The notes under the pieces are model-generated. The model made no database searches and was not told where the DNA came from. It saw nothing but the letters and a program-made list of their open reading frames with translations. DNA of 64,000 nt from Rapana venosa (taxonomy: Eukaryota; Mollusca; Gastropoda; Neogastropoda; Muricidae): assembly GCA_028751875.1 (NCBI GenBank), contig CM054158.1, positions 47,029,279-47,093,278 on the forward strand, read 5' to 3'. The translations under genes were made by a program, and so were the position numbers. Positions 1 to 13,100 of the stretch are shown here, in pieces. Every line of letters begins with the position of its first letter. The stretch's first letter is position 1.

Positions 1-662
1 AAAAACCAATCCATAGCACCAAGTAACCCTAGTGGGGGAAAAACCCCATAGCACCAAGTAACCCTAGTGAAAAAAAACCCACCCCATAGTACCAAGTGAC
101 CCCAGTGGGGAAAAACCTAAACCACAGCATCAAGTGACCCCAGTGAAAATTAAAAAAAAACCCATAGCACCAAGTGACCCCATTGATAAACCCATAGTAC
201 CAAGTGACCCCAGTGATAAACCCATAGCACCAAGTGACCCCAGTGAGAAAAAACCCCATAGCACCAAGTGACCCCAGTGAGAAAAAAACAACATAGCACC
301 AAGTGACCTCAGTGAAAAAACCCACCCCATAGCACCAAGTGACCCCAGTGAAAATTAAAAAACACCCCATAGCACCAAGTGACCCCAGTAAAAATTAAAA
401 AACACCCCATAGCACCAAGTGACCCCAGTGAAAATTAAAAAACAAACCCACAGCACCAAGTGAGCCCAGTGAAAAAAACCAACATAGCACCAAGTGACCC
501 CAGTGAAAATTAAAAACACCCCATAGCACCAAGTGACCCCAGTGAAAAAAAAACACCCCATAGCACCAAGTGACCCCAGTGAAAATTAAAAAAACAAACC
601 CACAGCACCAAGTGACCCCAGTGAAGAAAACCCCATAGCACCAAGTGACCCCAGTGGGGAAA
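1..662. repeat. Degenerate A-rich tandem repeat, cut by window edge
   Basis: About 17 copies of a 30-45 bp unit centred on ATAGCACCAAGTGACCCCAG, separated by variable A-rich spacers (GAAAAATTAAAAAA). The array begins before the window. The reading frames across it on the minus strand are by-products of the repeat. Confidence 0.9.
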
Positions 663-1085
663 AAAAAACACCCCAAAACAAATGAAAGACTACCCCCCCC
701 CCCCCAAAAAAAAAAAAAATTAAAATTAAAAAAACAAACCAATCACCCTTCCCTTTTAAAAAACAACATGAAAACATCAAAATAAAACCAACAACAAAAT
801 CCCAAGAAAACAAACAACAAAAATGTGCACGCAACGCCACAGTCAAAGTCACGTTAGTGTAGGCATAGCAACATTTTGAAAAGCCAAACACCCCTGAAGT
901 CGGAATGCAGCTACCTTAGTGGTGGGTAAAAAACAGTCGCCTACGCAAAATCTCATCAATGGTGAACCTCGGAGCTGAAACAAAGGGGAGGGGGGTGGGG
1001 TGGGGGTGGGGGGGGGGGGGGGGGAGACAACGATAACAAAAAAGTGGAGAGTAGTGAAGTGATAATGTCATGTTGATTGTTTCAG
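663..1085. other. Intron with homopolymer runs and a SINE fragment
   Basis: Holds a poly-C/poly-A run (about 690-720), a fragment at about 895-960 of the repeat that reads CCGAGGTTCACCAATGGTGA on its other strand, and a long G run (about 978-1024). It ends in the acceptor of exon 1. Confidence 0.6.
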
Positions 1086-1145
1086 TGGAGCCGAAGAAAA
1101 CGAACCTGGTGTCTACCGACCAAGCGATTCACACTGGCATCAACA
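1086..1145 (+). CDS. NUP210: NUP210 window exon 1
   Basis: Sixty bases between TTGTTTCAG and GTGAGT. The frame is chosen by phase: two bases complete a codon, then 19 codons from EPKKTNLV to HTGIN, then one base left over. It aligns with the EPSKFFQNVTAEDTDSIG region of vertebrate NUP210. The other two frames do not connect to exon 2. Short and only moderately conserved, so less certain than later exons. Confidence 0.65.
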
Positions 1146-4100
1146 GTGAGTAGACTTCAACCTAGAATAATAATCATAATATATGGAATTGATATTGCGC
1201 TGAATCTTGCAAAACAAACAAATCATTTTGTGTGTGTGTGTGTGTGTGATTTTTTTGTACCTGCAGTAGGGTCCCTGTTCATTTTTTTGTGTATATGCTT
1301 TGTTGTTCTGAATATTGATGTTTGTGTATAATTAAAACTTTTTTAACCCTTACGTTGCCATTGGCGACTTTAGTCCACACTACCGTTCACCGCCATAGGC
1401 AACTTCTGTTGATAGCGCAGGTCACGTTAAAGAGGACAGCTTTTCATACAGTAAGTAAGGTAAAGTAAAGGAGTCCCATAACCTATCAGGTCGTAGGGGA
1501 GCGAGGCGTCAGAGACCTCACTTCTCTAGGGCCAGCATATTGAGGGCGGCGCCCATCTCCTCTCCCTCGCTGCTTTACCTTCCCTGACCCTAAAGAGGGC
1601 AGGTACCCATTTACAGCTGGGTGAAGTGGAGGAACTGTACTGAAGCCAAGGTGCGCAAACGGTCACCCATCCAACTGGTAACCACGCTCGACGCTGCTTA
1701 ACTTGGCTGGGGGAAAGCGAGTGTTCCGACCACTGAGCTATCCCGTCCCCTTCATACAGTAACATGGTTGAAATCACACCTACAGTTGACTTGCTTGAGC
1801 ATGATAGCAGACGTATCCTCCTTCACGCCCCTCCGCCCAGTTTTGAGTGGAAAAAATGACTGTTTTTCTAACACAGACTGAATGCCGAGAAATCAGCAGA
1901 TGCTTGATGCTGAAGAGAGTTTTTTTCCCAGTCAGAAACTTGGGAGTGAAAGAGTTTTAAAATGAAATAGAAAGAAGATAACTTCGATTTATTCATGTTT
2001 CATTAGAAATGTAGGAAAAGATCTGAATTTATGTGCATGTTAAGAAGTGGACTTACTATGGCATATTCGCAGTTTACTGGGGGAAAAAAAATGGTATTTT
2101 CTTTATTTGATTCTGCTCAAACTGGATAAAACATATATTACCGATTTTATTTTGTCTTTGTGTGTGTGTGTGTGTGGTTTTTATGTACAGATTAGTTAGT
2201 ATGTTTGCTGTATATACTTCATTTGTATGCTTTTTTTGTATGTACTTCATAGATATCTCAAACTCGAAAGGGGGTCATTGTTACAATTTTTTTCTTCTAA
2301 CTAGTCTATCAAGGGATAAATATACTCAGCATTTTTTTTTTGGGGGGGGGGGGGGGGGGGAGGGAGATCTCTAACTCAAAAGGGGTCATTGGTACATTTT
2401 TTTTCTTCTAAATATTCTATCAAGTTATAAATATACTCAGCATTTTATTGTGGGGGTGGGGAGGGAGGGGGAGGTGGGTTCTGTTTTTCCAGTAAACAAC
2501 ACATACACAAAAATAGTTAGGATGCAACTATGCCAAAGATAGAATTTTTGTTGTTGGTTGCTTTGTTTTAGATTATTCCATTCTTAAGAAATATACAGTG
2601 TGTCTGAATGCAGAAAAGTTAGTCTGAACCCTTCTGTATTTATTCGGCCAGTACCCACTACATGACACAACCCCCCCCCCCCCCACTAAGAATCAGGCCT
2701 AAGGGCACTTCTGCCAACCAAACAATCTCTGCCCTGTTATGTATGTTTGTCCGTCGTGTTCAACGATGACCTCCAAAACAGCAAAGGAGGCAGCTGCTAT
2801 TTCAGAAATTGGGCAGAAATTTGATTATAGAGGAGATGCCTTTCCCACAGTACATCCCCACTCTCTTGGCCAAGGGGGCATATGGACAGCAGCGTTGGAG
2901 ATGTTCTCCAAAGGCCAACTAGCCCCCAGGGCTGCAGCACATAAGGACTGTGCAAGTCAAGCCTCCTAGTCAGAGAGACATAGTCGATCACTAAAGACTA
3001 AGCTGTAAAGTGGAATTCCATGAATGGGAAAGCCTCTGATCATACAGCCTCTCACTTTGCTGTTGCCCCTAGCGTCAATGGTTTAATCAAGAACTGGAAT
3101 AAACCCCAGGCACTGAAGACTTATAAACATATTTTATAGACACACTCCCACCCTTGTTCCACCCTTGGTATGGTGTGATGGCAAATCTATGGTGCCATGT
3201 AAGCATAAAAAGACAGATTAAAAACAAAACAAAACACTGATCTCTTAATTAAGGTGGAATGGGGCTACCTTAATGGTGGGCAAAATTGGTCACAAACACA
3301 AAAATCTCATCATTGGTGGACCTTGGAACTCTCCCCGAGGAATGAAGAAAGCCTCAAACAACATTGAATTGAGGGGAAATGGTCTCCAGAGGCCAGCCCA
3401 GCCGGCAGCAGTTTTCACCCTCACTCTGAGGAACAAACCAAAATACAAATATGTTGAAAAGTATATGAATACTTGATTTAGAAATTTGTGTTGTGTGTGT
3501 GAAATGAGTGAATGTAAGAGGTGACGTCAAGTTTGCCTCAGTCCCCAGTGTTGCTGAACACTAGCGTAAAGTGTTTGTGTGTTCCCTGTGTGTTCCCTTT
3601 CTGCAGACCACAAAAAGCCAGGTAAGTGGACGACTAAAACGGGCACCATTCATGCTGGTAGTCAGAGAGTTTTGCTCGGCCTGTACTTGCCTTTAACCAA
3701 CGTATGTGTGGGACATGGCGTTCGAGAGATTGAATTTCTCATCTGCTGTCCTTTTTTGTGTCTTCTTCTGTTCACCCCCAAAAAACTCCGCTGATCATTA
3801 GATTGCTGAAGATTGTGTTGCTGTTGTGCATGCTGGGTATGTACGAGTTTTTGTAGCTCTTGAAACTCCAAATGCTTTTATGAAGTAAGGGATCTTTAAA
3901 GTGCATATTGGATTTTGTGGGGGTGGGATGGGGTAAGGGGTGGAGTAGCCATGTGGTTTGAGCATTTTAGTTCTGATCTGAGATAATTGAGGATATGAGC
4001 TCGAGTCTCCAATAAGGTGTTAGAGGGTATTTTTTCCCTGGAGGCCTGATAAGATTGGTATCGACTCCACTCAGGACTCTACTCAGTACAAGTCTTGTGG

Positions 4101-7100
4101 ATGAAACTGTAAACCAGGGTCCTGTATTTGAATGCATACAGAACATCTTGTGTTCATGTTGAAACCCTTTTCACTTTTTGTAGAAGAGTAGGTCAGCTAT
4201 GGCCAGTAGGATGGGAGATACAAGCATACCCAGCATGCACCGTGCTATCTGGAGAGGGATCAACTTGCCCAAGAGACATAGCCTGAAAGATTGAGTGCAG
4301 TGCCCCAGTTCATGGAGTCAAGGAAATTCAAAAAGTCAAGTCATATCAAGTCATGTACATGAAGTAGAGATGGGCACTGGCAGGTCTGCACATGTGTGTG
4401 GCCTGGAAATAATTTTTTTTTAATCCTATTTTATCCTCTGGATCTAATCTATATATCCCAGAGCAGGATTTAGCTCTGAAGGTTTTGTAACAAACATCTT
4501 TATAGAGTTGTATGTATGGATACTGAGCAATTGTTCCACATAAGTTGGACAAAGGCAGAGATGAGTATGGGTAAGACATCTTTTGACATTGAAGTATTTT
4601 CCTCTGAAACAGTCCAACGTTAATGATTTCAAGGTAGCCTTGTATTTTCAAAGAATTTGAAGTGCTGTTTAGTAAGGCTTGGAATTCTAAGAAAATACAA
4701 AGCGAGTGTAATCACGAAAAATCCTGAATCATTTTTGTTTTTTCTTCTTTTTTAAAATGTATATAGTTTCAGAGGAAAATATTCCTGTGCCATAGGTGTT
4801 GGAATGAAACAGAGGTAAACAGAGCTAAGATGTCCTTTTCTGACCCTTAGAATGCTGCCCTGCTGTGCTATGTAGTTTTGAGGAGTGATAGGCTTCTGGC
4901 CCAGTGTGTGATGTGGGGAATGAATCACATGGTGGTTGCTGCTGTTATAACCATTATCGCTTTACACATTGGTTTTGGGGGGTTGTGTTGAGTACAGATG
5001 TGGATAATTTTTTAAATTTTTGTGTGAAGAATATTGTATTTTACAGGTGCAGTTGTAGAACAAGGGAATTTTTTCTTTTGTGTGTGTGTGTGTTGGAATA
5101 GAGATTATCTGATTTATTTTTGTATGTTTCATAGGGTTAGAATGTAATTTTGTGTCTTTCTTATAAACGTGTTTGATATTCACTGTAACTTGAAAAGAGC
5201 TGAAATGTATTGCCTCGGTATTCGTTGATATTCTTACTTTTGCATATGACCAGCAAATGATAAATATTAAGCATAGGTAAAGAAGGTATGTCCGGAAAAA
5301 ATAGATTTCAGTGGGTGCGAGAAAACATATTGGTCAGTTTGAGACTTACAGTGTAATGAATGGTTATGTGCCCTTCATGGGATGATTTAAGTGTTTTTGA
5401 CTTGACTAGTGTATCCTGTGTATGCGGCACCTTCTGCTCTTTACCAAGTGTAATTGTATGTATGTGTTGAAGTCACTTGCATCTGACTGTTTTTTCCCCT
5501 GGCTTGGCATATACTAGATACATTGAGCTTTGGTTTAGACTAAGCACATTATTCAGAGCTTTTGTTCTGTGCACAGAAGAAGCCGTTTTGGCGTCGTACG
5601 CATCAAGTAATAACGAAACACGCAGTATGAATGACCTTTTTTACCATGACAGAGTCTGCGTCATGCATGCCCAATCACGGATTTATCTGGAACATTTGCC
5701 GTTACTTTAGTGTCTTTTTTAATATATATATTTTTTAAAACAAGTATGAAATTATTCCTTTCAAAGAGAAAATTCCCAAGACTTAGAAATCAAAAATATC
5801 GAGTACTACTTTATATTTTTTTTAATGAAAGTTTAGTTTTGGTGAGAATTGCTGGTGAAATGAGACTCACTTTCCCCCACCCCCCCCCAAAAAAAGCCCA
5901 CCCTAACATCCCCCCCTCCCCCCAAAAAAAACCCCAACAAATTGTGGATCATTTTGTCTGGGTTTTGTTGTTGTTGTGAAGTAGCTTTCTTGCCCGTGTT
6001 AGGCTGATAGGTTGATATTTTGTTTGTTACTGTAATAGGTGGGTGTTTGTGTGTCCCCCCCCCCCCACTCCTTCCCAATCATCTAGAGCTCCGAGGTTCA
6101 CCAATGGTGAGATTTTGCGTATGTGACCGTTTCTACCCACCATTTAGGTAGCCACATGTTAACTTCGGGGATGGTGTTTTTAACATGACACCTGTTAGCA
6201 TGCATCTCTAAAAAGTTTTCTCCCATTCCTAATGGCATGAAATGGCCTACTCCTCTGAAAAGTAGAACAGATTTTTAACGTGTGCACGGTATGTTCTGCA
6301 TGCGTTCGCATACGGGGCCTCGGTTTATAGTCTCATCTGAAGAACTTTTGGGGAAATAGATGTTAACTCCAAGGTAAAAAATCCTCTAAAATAGGTGCCT
6401 CTGTGGTGGCTCGATCCTGGGCCGTCAGATCATGTGCATAAGGCTCTGGCTGCTAGGCTGCCCTGTTCCCCACTGTAACACGTGAAACAGGTAATACCTT
6501 GGCTTTGCATTGTCAGTACTGGCTTTGTGGTGATGGATCGTCTTTGTATCATTATGCTTCTTCATCGTTATTCCTGATATTGTTTCTGTGCAAGATTCAT
6601 CTGCAAAGCTCAGACCGGTCATATATTATTTGAATGCTTAAAGAGTAATGCGAAATATCTGGATTTTTAATTTTGTAGAACCCCCCACCCATTTTGTTTG
6701 CTGCCATCTTCGTAGATTTATACATTTTGCTTTAGCTGCACTGCATCTCCAGCTCTTTAAATGTCAGTATGTGATGAAATACTGATGCTGGGTTTTTTTC
6801 TGCTTTTTGGTTTTGAAGCTTAATTTTTTGTGTTTTAGTTTGAGGGTGCATAAGCATATACAGCATCATTGTTCTTAGGTTTGGTGGTCTAGAAGTAATG
6901 CACCCATTGAGTGGATGAGAGATCATGAGTTAGGCTGTTATCGAAGGCAAGATGTTTTTCACTGTTTGTTAGACTGTGGTCTGAGTGCCAGTCTTTTTAA
7001 CTTCCGAGAAGCTTAAACTGAGATTCTATGTGTATACATGAATTTTGCGCATGGAAAAGAACCCACAGCGATAGGAGAGTTAAATCTGGCACAATTTGGA

Positions 7101-7146
7101 AGTGGATCTCATTCCTAAGGGATGTGTATGTGTGTATGTATGTATG

Positions 7147-7181
<35 letters not shown>

Positions 7182-10100
7182 ATCTATCTATCTATCTATA
7201 TCTGTGTGTGTATGTACTATCTGAATCCTATATGAATGTTGAATATTTCTGTTGTAGTTATTACAGTTTGTACAGATTATCATATTTGAAATCAATGGGC
7301 TACGCTTTAAAAAAACCCATCCTTAACAAAAAGGAGCTCTCTCCCTCAAAAACGTTTTTGTGTGTGTGTGTGCAGGAGGCATCCATATCTTCCATGCATT
7401 GTGCAAGGAATTTGGAGAGCAGGTAAGAGTGGTTCTTTTGTTTGTGTGTACATTTATTTATTTACAGGAAGGAGGTTTTATTTAATGAAATAGATAAAAA
7501 CATGAGCAGTACAATGTTTTTTCTGTTAATCAATATTTCTAAGCAATAACTGTGAAACAGTATCAAACGGCTTATAATCACAAAATACACAGTTATGAAC
7601 CACAGTTTGTTTTGTAACATGTCAGTTTTGAGGTTTTATGTTTTATTCTTTTTTTCTTTTTTTTTTTTCCCCAAATTTATATCATTTTATTTCAAGGATA
7701 ATGGAATAAGCACTCATGTGCTTTTTAAAATATTTTTTTTTACATCCAGTCCTCATGTGTCTGCAGGTTTGTAAATTCTATCATCCGTTCCCACTGGCAC
7801 ACAATGGCTTACTTTTCTGAAAAGCAGAACACGTTTTTTTAACTTGTGCACAAGATGTTTTCTGTGTGTTTGGTATGTGTGCATGCATGTGTGAAATCAA
7901 AATATAGCACTTTCTAACAAATATTTGTGGAACATATGTCCTAAAAATATCCATCATTCTCTGATGATTTTTCATGTTTTTGAGATAATAATCATATTCA
8001 GAGATACCCCCCCCCCAAAAAAAAAAAACCCCAAACCAAACAACAACAACACAACAACAAACAAAAAACTAAGGGACATACCTGATAGGAATGAATGTCT
8101 TTGAGCAAGTGAAGAAAACATGTAATTTTACGATGATATCAAATGTTTGTGTGCAGACGCTGACGCTGGTAGTTGGGAATGGAAAGACGGCCAAAAACCA
8201 GTTTCCTGTCACGGAGAAGGCTTCCGTCAGGTCAGTGCAGCACAAATTATCCACGTTCTCTGTCTTTCTTATTGTGGAAGAAATCGTCAGTTTAGAAATA
8301 ATGGGCAGGTTATTGGTCTCATCGTTCTTAAGTGCACAATATTTTAAAAAACCCCAACCCTAACATAAAACAAAACTGGTTAACACACACACACTGAAAC
8401 GTACATACACACACACACATGCACATACACACACCATGGATTAACAATAACTTTACTACAACAGAATGAAAAGAGGCAGACTAAATGACCATCATCACTG
8501 GGATCAGTGGAATGGGAGGAGGGCTACAGGAGATGGTAGAACTCAGCAGAGACAGAGAGAGATTGAGAACCCTGGTGGTATTGTTTGGAGCTCCTACCAG
8601 CAACAGCGGCGATGGTGACAGTGAAATTTTGTAACTATATAACAAATGTACTATGCAATAAGCATAGGGCAATGCGTAATGCATCAGTGGTGGATGATCT
8701 ATTAATTGTAACTGGCTGCATGTGAAAGACTAGGATGAATGAAAGCGCTTTGATTTGTTTTTTTGCAAGATATAGCGCTGTATAAATTCCATGTATTATT
8801 ATTACTATTGTTATGATGTGTGTGCAGTGTGGTGTGTGCTCGACCAGTGGAGCTTCATCTGCATCCCATACTGCACCAGGATCCCGCACTTCCTCCCTGC
8901 CCCGTCACGCACGAAACTCATCTGCCCGTGAGTTGATCTGTCTGTCTATCTGTCTGTCTGCTGCAGCGTTTGTGGTGTCTTGAAAGTTCTGTGGTGGTGT
9001 TGAGTTGATTTTTGTCTTGTTTAGTGAATAACGTCGTCAGTTTAGCGAATAGTTGATTGAATAATGTTGTCTTGTTTAGTGAAAAGCGTAGTCAGTTTAG
9101 TGAATAGTTGATTGAATAGTGTTGTCTTGTTTAGTGAATAGCGTAGTCGGTTTAGCGAATCGTTGATTGAATAGTGTTGTCAGTCTAATGATTGAATAGT
9201 GTTGTCAGTCTAATGATTGAATAGTGTTGTCAGTCTAATGATTGAATAGTGTTGTCAGTCTAATGATTGAACAGTATTGTCTTCTTCACTGAATACCACT
9301 GTTATGTTTGTTGAACAGCATTGGTTTTTTGTTTTTTTTAAAAATTTATTCTGCATTTAAAAAATAAAAATCTGCATCCAAAGTTAGGTAGGCAGGTTTG
9401 TTGTGAATTTTTGTGCCCAGATTAGGGAGCCTTGCAGGAGTTTTAACAGTGTGCTGGCTTCTGTAGAAAAAAAGGACGTGTTTATTTTTTCTCTTGATAT
9501 TAAATCTTATAGGATATGTGTGGAATAGTTTCAGGTGTTGTTAAGTGAGGAGTCTGTCAGTGAGAGGGAAAGTTGTACAGGCTTTTAAAACTTTGTTGTT
9601 GTTGCTGTTGACTCCATGAAGAAAAGAAAGGTAGGTTTTAAAAGTGGTGATTACATCACTGTCTAGATTTGGACGTGCCCTAAAATATCTTGAAAAGGGA
9701 CGATTAAAAAAAAAAAAAACCCAACCAAAAACAAACCCTTATTTAAAGATCCTTATAAATCATGAAAGAAAAGAGCAAGTGTAAACATTCTTTTATGCAC
9801 GCTTGTTAAAAATGCAGAAAAGTGTGAAGATTTCGTCAAAACAAAGTTTCTCTTTATCAAAATTGTGGTTTGGCTATTCATAATGACTAAGAGCACGTGG
9901 GTGCTTATCCTCAAAATAAAAGAATGAAAAAAAAAATAAATAGAGCTGCGAAAAGTAGTTGTAGCGTGTGAACCAAATCCCGGAATTTCGTTCCTGAACC
10001 TGTGCATGCACGCACCCTGATACCTCTTGTCGCCATACGTTCAGCAACTGACTGTCCGCCAGATGCCGGTGCACTGCGAGAAAGACCTGCACCTCCAGGT

Positions 10101-13100
10101 GGCGCTGACTGACAGCAGCGGCCGACGGTTCGACAACTTCTCGTCACTGGCGCTGGATTGGTCGCTGTCGGACAGGAGGTTGGCCGCAGTGGTTCACCCA
10201 GAACAGCTGCTGACGGAGATGGTCACCGCGGAGGACGGCTCAGCATCTGTGCGATGTGAGTATAGGGGGGGCCTGGCTGGCTGAGTGTTGGGGTGGTTGA
10301 TGATTTGGGTGGTAAGGGTTATGGGGTAAAATCTCACTCGTGGCTAAAAGGGTTTTTACCGTTCTCCCGTTCCATGTCTGTGTTTTAAGACTTTTTGTTT
10401 TTGTCAGCTGTGTAAATCAGATTTTGTGTTTTCAAACCTGGGCTGCCTGTATTGCAGATGATCTTAGAGAAAGGGGCATAAATAAGGAGCAAGCTCAAAA
10501 CAGAGAGAGATGGAGAAGGCTCATCAATGTCAAGCCTCCCCTGGGAGAAACATGACAAAAAAGGAAGAAGAAGAAGAAGATTCCTTGGCTAGAGCTCTGA
10601 AGTTCTCCTATGGGGGAGATTTTGCATTTGCGACCTTGTTGGCCCACCATGAAGGTAGTGACACTCTGACTTCGGGGATGAATAGATTGAATGTTTTCAA
10701 GTCTACGAAGAAACTTTTTTCCAACGACAATCATAAAAGAAAGATAGAGGGATGTGGAACTTATGTCCAGTTTTTTTTAAATAGGATTTGGGTTACTGCT
10801 TCATTTTCGGATGAAAATAAAATCATCCACACACAGTTCCTAAAGAACAGGCACATCTTTAAGATTCATAGAAAAAAAACAACTTCAACAACAGCAAATC
10901 AACCAAAGAACACAATAAACAACAACATCATGGTTCATTTTTGATATTATTTCTGAGAAATCAGTGTTCTAAGCCAATTCCTATCAGAAAAAAGAATCTG
11001 CAGTTTGATAAAATGGCTGACTGAGAATAGTTCACAAATCTTGGACGTGATCTTTTTATTTTTATTATTTTTTTTACTTCATTTTCATAGTTGAAAGCTT
11101 TATTTCAACATTTCATTCATAGAAGATGATAGTAAAGGCAAAACATTGCCAGAAAACTTTGAAATAAAATGTTTCTGAACATTTTGGGATCATATTTTAG
11201 CCTGTGGAGAATGTGCAAAGTTGATGATCTAAAGTCTGTAGCTAGTACCAACAGACTGCGCTGGTTTGGGCACGTTCAACGGAAAGCAGACCAACCACAT
11301 CATAAAAAGAGCAATGAACTTCGTAGTGGATGGAAAGAGACCAAAGGGAAGACCTAGCAAGACCTGGGCTGCCTGTATTGCAGATGATCTCAGAGAAAGG
11401 GGCATAAATAAGGAGGAAGCTCAAAACAGAGAGAGATGGAGAAGGCTCATCAATGTCAAACCTTCCCCGGGAGAAACATGACAAAAAAGGAAGAAGAAGA
11501 AGAAGTTTTAGCCTGTGGGATCTCTCTCGCCTTCATGTTGTTTTTTATCATCTTTCAGCGTACCAGACGCTGCGTCCTAACGGTCAGACGGGGACGGTGG
11601 TGGTGACCGCGGCCATTAACCAGTACAGGAAGGAGTATCTGAGGGCTGCACACGTTACCCTGCAGGTAAAGGGAATGTGTTGGGAGTGGTCATGATTTCT
11701 GTTTTATTTCCAGTACTGCAGGTAAAGGGAATGTGTTGGGAGTGGTCGTGATTTCTGTTTTATTTCATTTTCTGTTTCAGATGATTTTATCTGCTCTAGT
11801 TGTATGACACGAAATAAATTAACTATTTTTGGTAACATGATCTTACATCTGTGTTTGCTGGTTTTTCCAGTAAAAGGAATGGTGTTGCTGAGTTGGAGTG
11901 CCCGTGTTATTTTTCTTGGTTTCTTTTTGCTTTTTAAAAAAAGATTTAACCGTATGTTTTATTTTATGAAGAAAATTGCGTTTTACAAATAGTTTCACTT
12001 AAAGTTGCAGCTGTTGTTTGCTTTGCAAAACATATGTGTCTTGTGTGTGTGTGTGTGTTAGTTCTTCAGTTTAACGTCCTTCCACCAAAAAGTGATATCA
12101 GACGGTTACGTGTGTGTGTGTGCGTGCGTGTATGTGTGTGCGTGTGTTTTCACCAACAGGAGAGAATCACTCCACGCATCAGCAAATCTCTGGAGCTGCT
12201 GCTTGTGGAGGAGGCAGTGATCTCCCCTGACACGGTGTCCATCTTCAACCATCCCTCCAACAAGGTAAAACAACCCCACCACGCCTTCTTGTCTTCTGCT
12301 TGGAGTCTGTGTGCTAGCTATGCTCCAGGTCTGTTTGTCTCTCTGTGTGTTTAAAACATTGATGATGAGAAGGAGTGGAAACTTGATTCGCGTCAGGCCA
12401 AAGGCATGATCCTTACTCAAAACTGCCTAAGATGCAGTCAATGAATTTGAATCTTTTGATGAATCGTGTTAAAAAATGATGGAGAAGTTGTAATAATGAT
12501 AACTACAACAGCAGCAACAACAATAATAATAATGACAAAATAATGACAATAATAATAATTTAAGTAATAATGATTATATGAAATTGAAGTGATGGAGAAA
12601 TAGTATATTATCATATGAAATTGAAATGATGGAGAAATTGTATGTTATTATATGAAATTGAAATGATGGAGAAATTGTATGTTATTATTTGAAATTGAAA
12701 TGATGGAGAAATTGTATATTATTATATGAATTTGAAATGACGGAGAAATTGTATATTTTTATATGAAATTAAAATGATGGAGAAATTGTATATCATTATA
12801 TGAAATTAAATGACAGAGAAATTGTATATCATTATATGAAATTGAAATGACGGAGAAATTGTACTTGTTTTTCTCCGCTGCCATTTTACGAATGATGTTG
12901 ATAGTGGTAATGACGATTTATATCCACGCGTTTCCTCTCAGACCAATGACCCAGAGTACTAACAATTCACAAGGATGGGAGTGGGGACGATCGTAGAGTA
13001 AAATTATAGCGTCATGAAATCACAAGCTACATCATCCACATGGCAACATCAAGGGTGATAACTCCCTCTAGCACACCCTGATTCAAACCGAAAAACGAAC

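Noticed and set aside
1344..1953. A fourth TTAA element
   Set aside because: Starts and ends in TTAA-like sequence, but the inverted ends do not match well enough to claim it.
5477..5710. 77-residue frame in intron 2
   Set aside because: No motif or match, no flanking splice sites in the phase needed by NUP210.
10495..10944. 144-residue frame downstream of exon 6
   Set aside because: Begins in a LINE tail and continues into non-conserved AT-rich intron.
11266..11481. 71-residue frame (and 14948-15157, 25002-25205) as host genes
   Set aside because: Repeated 3' ends of the same LINE.
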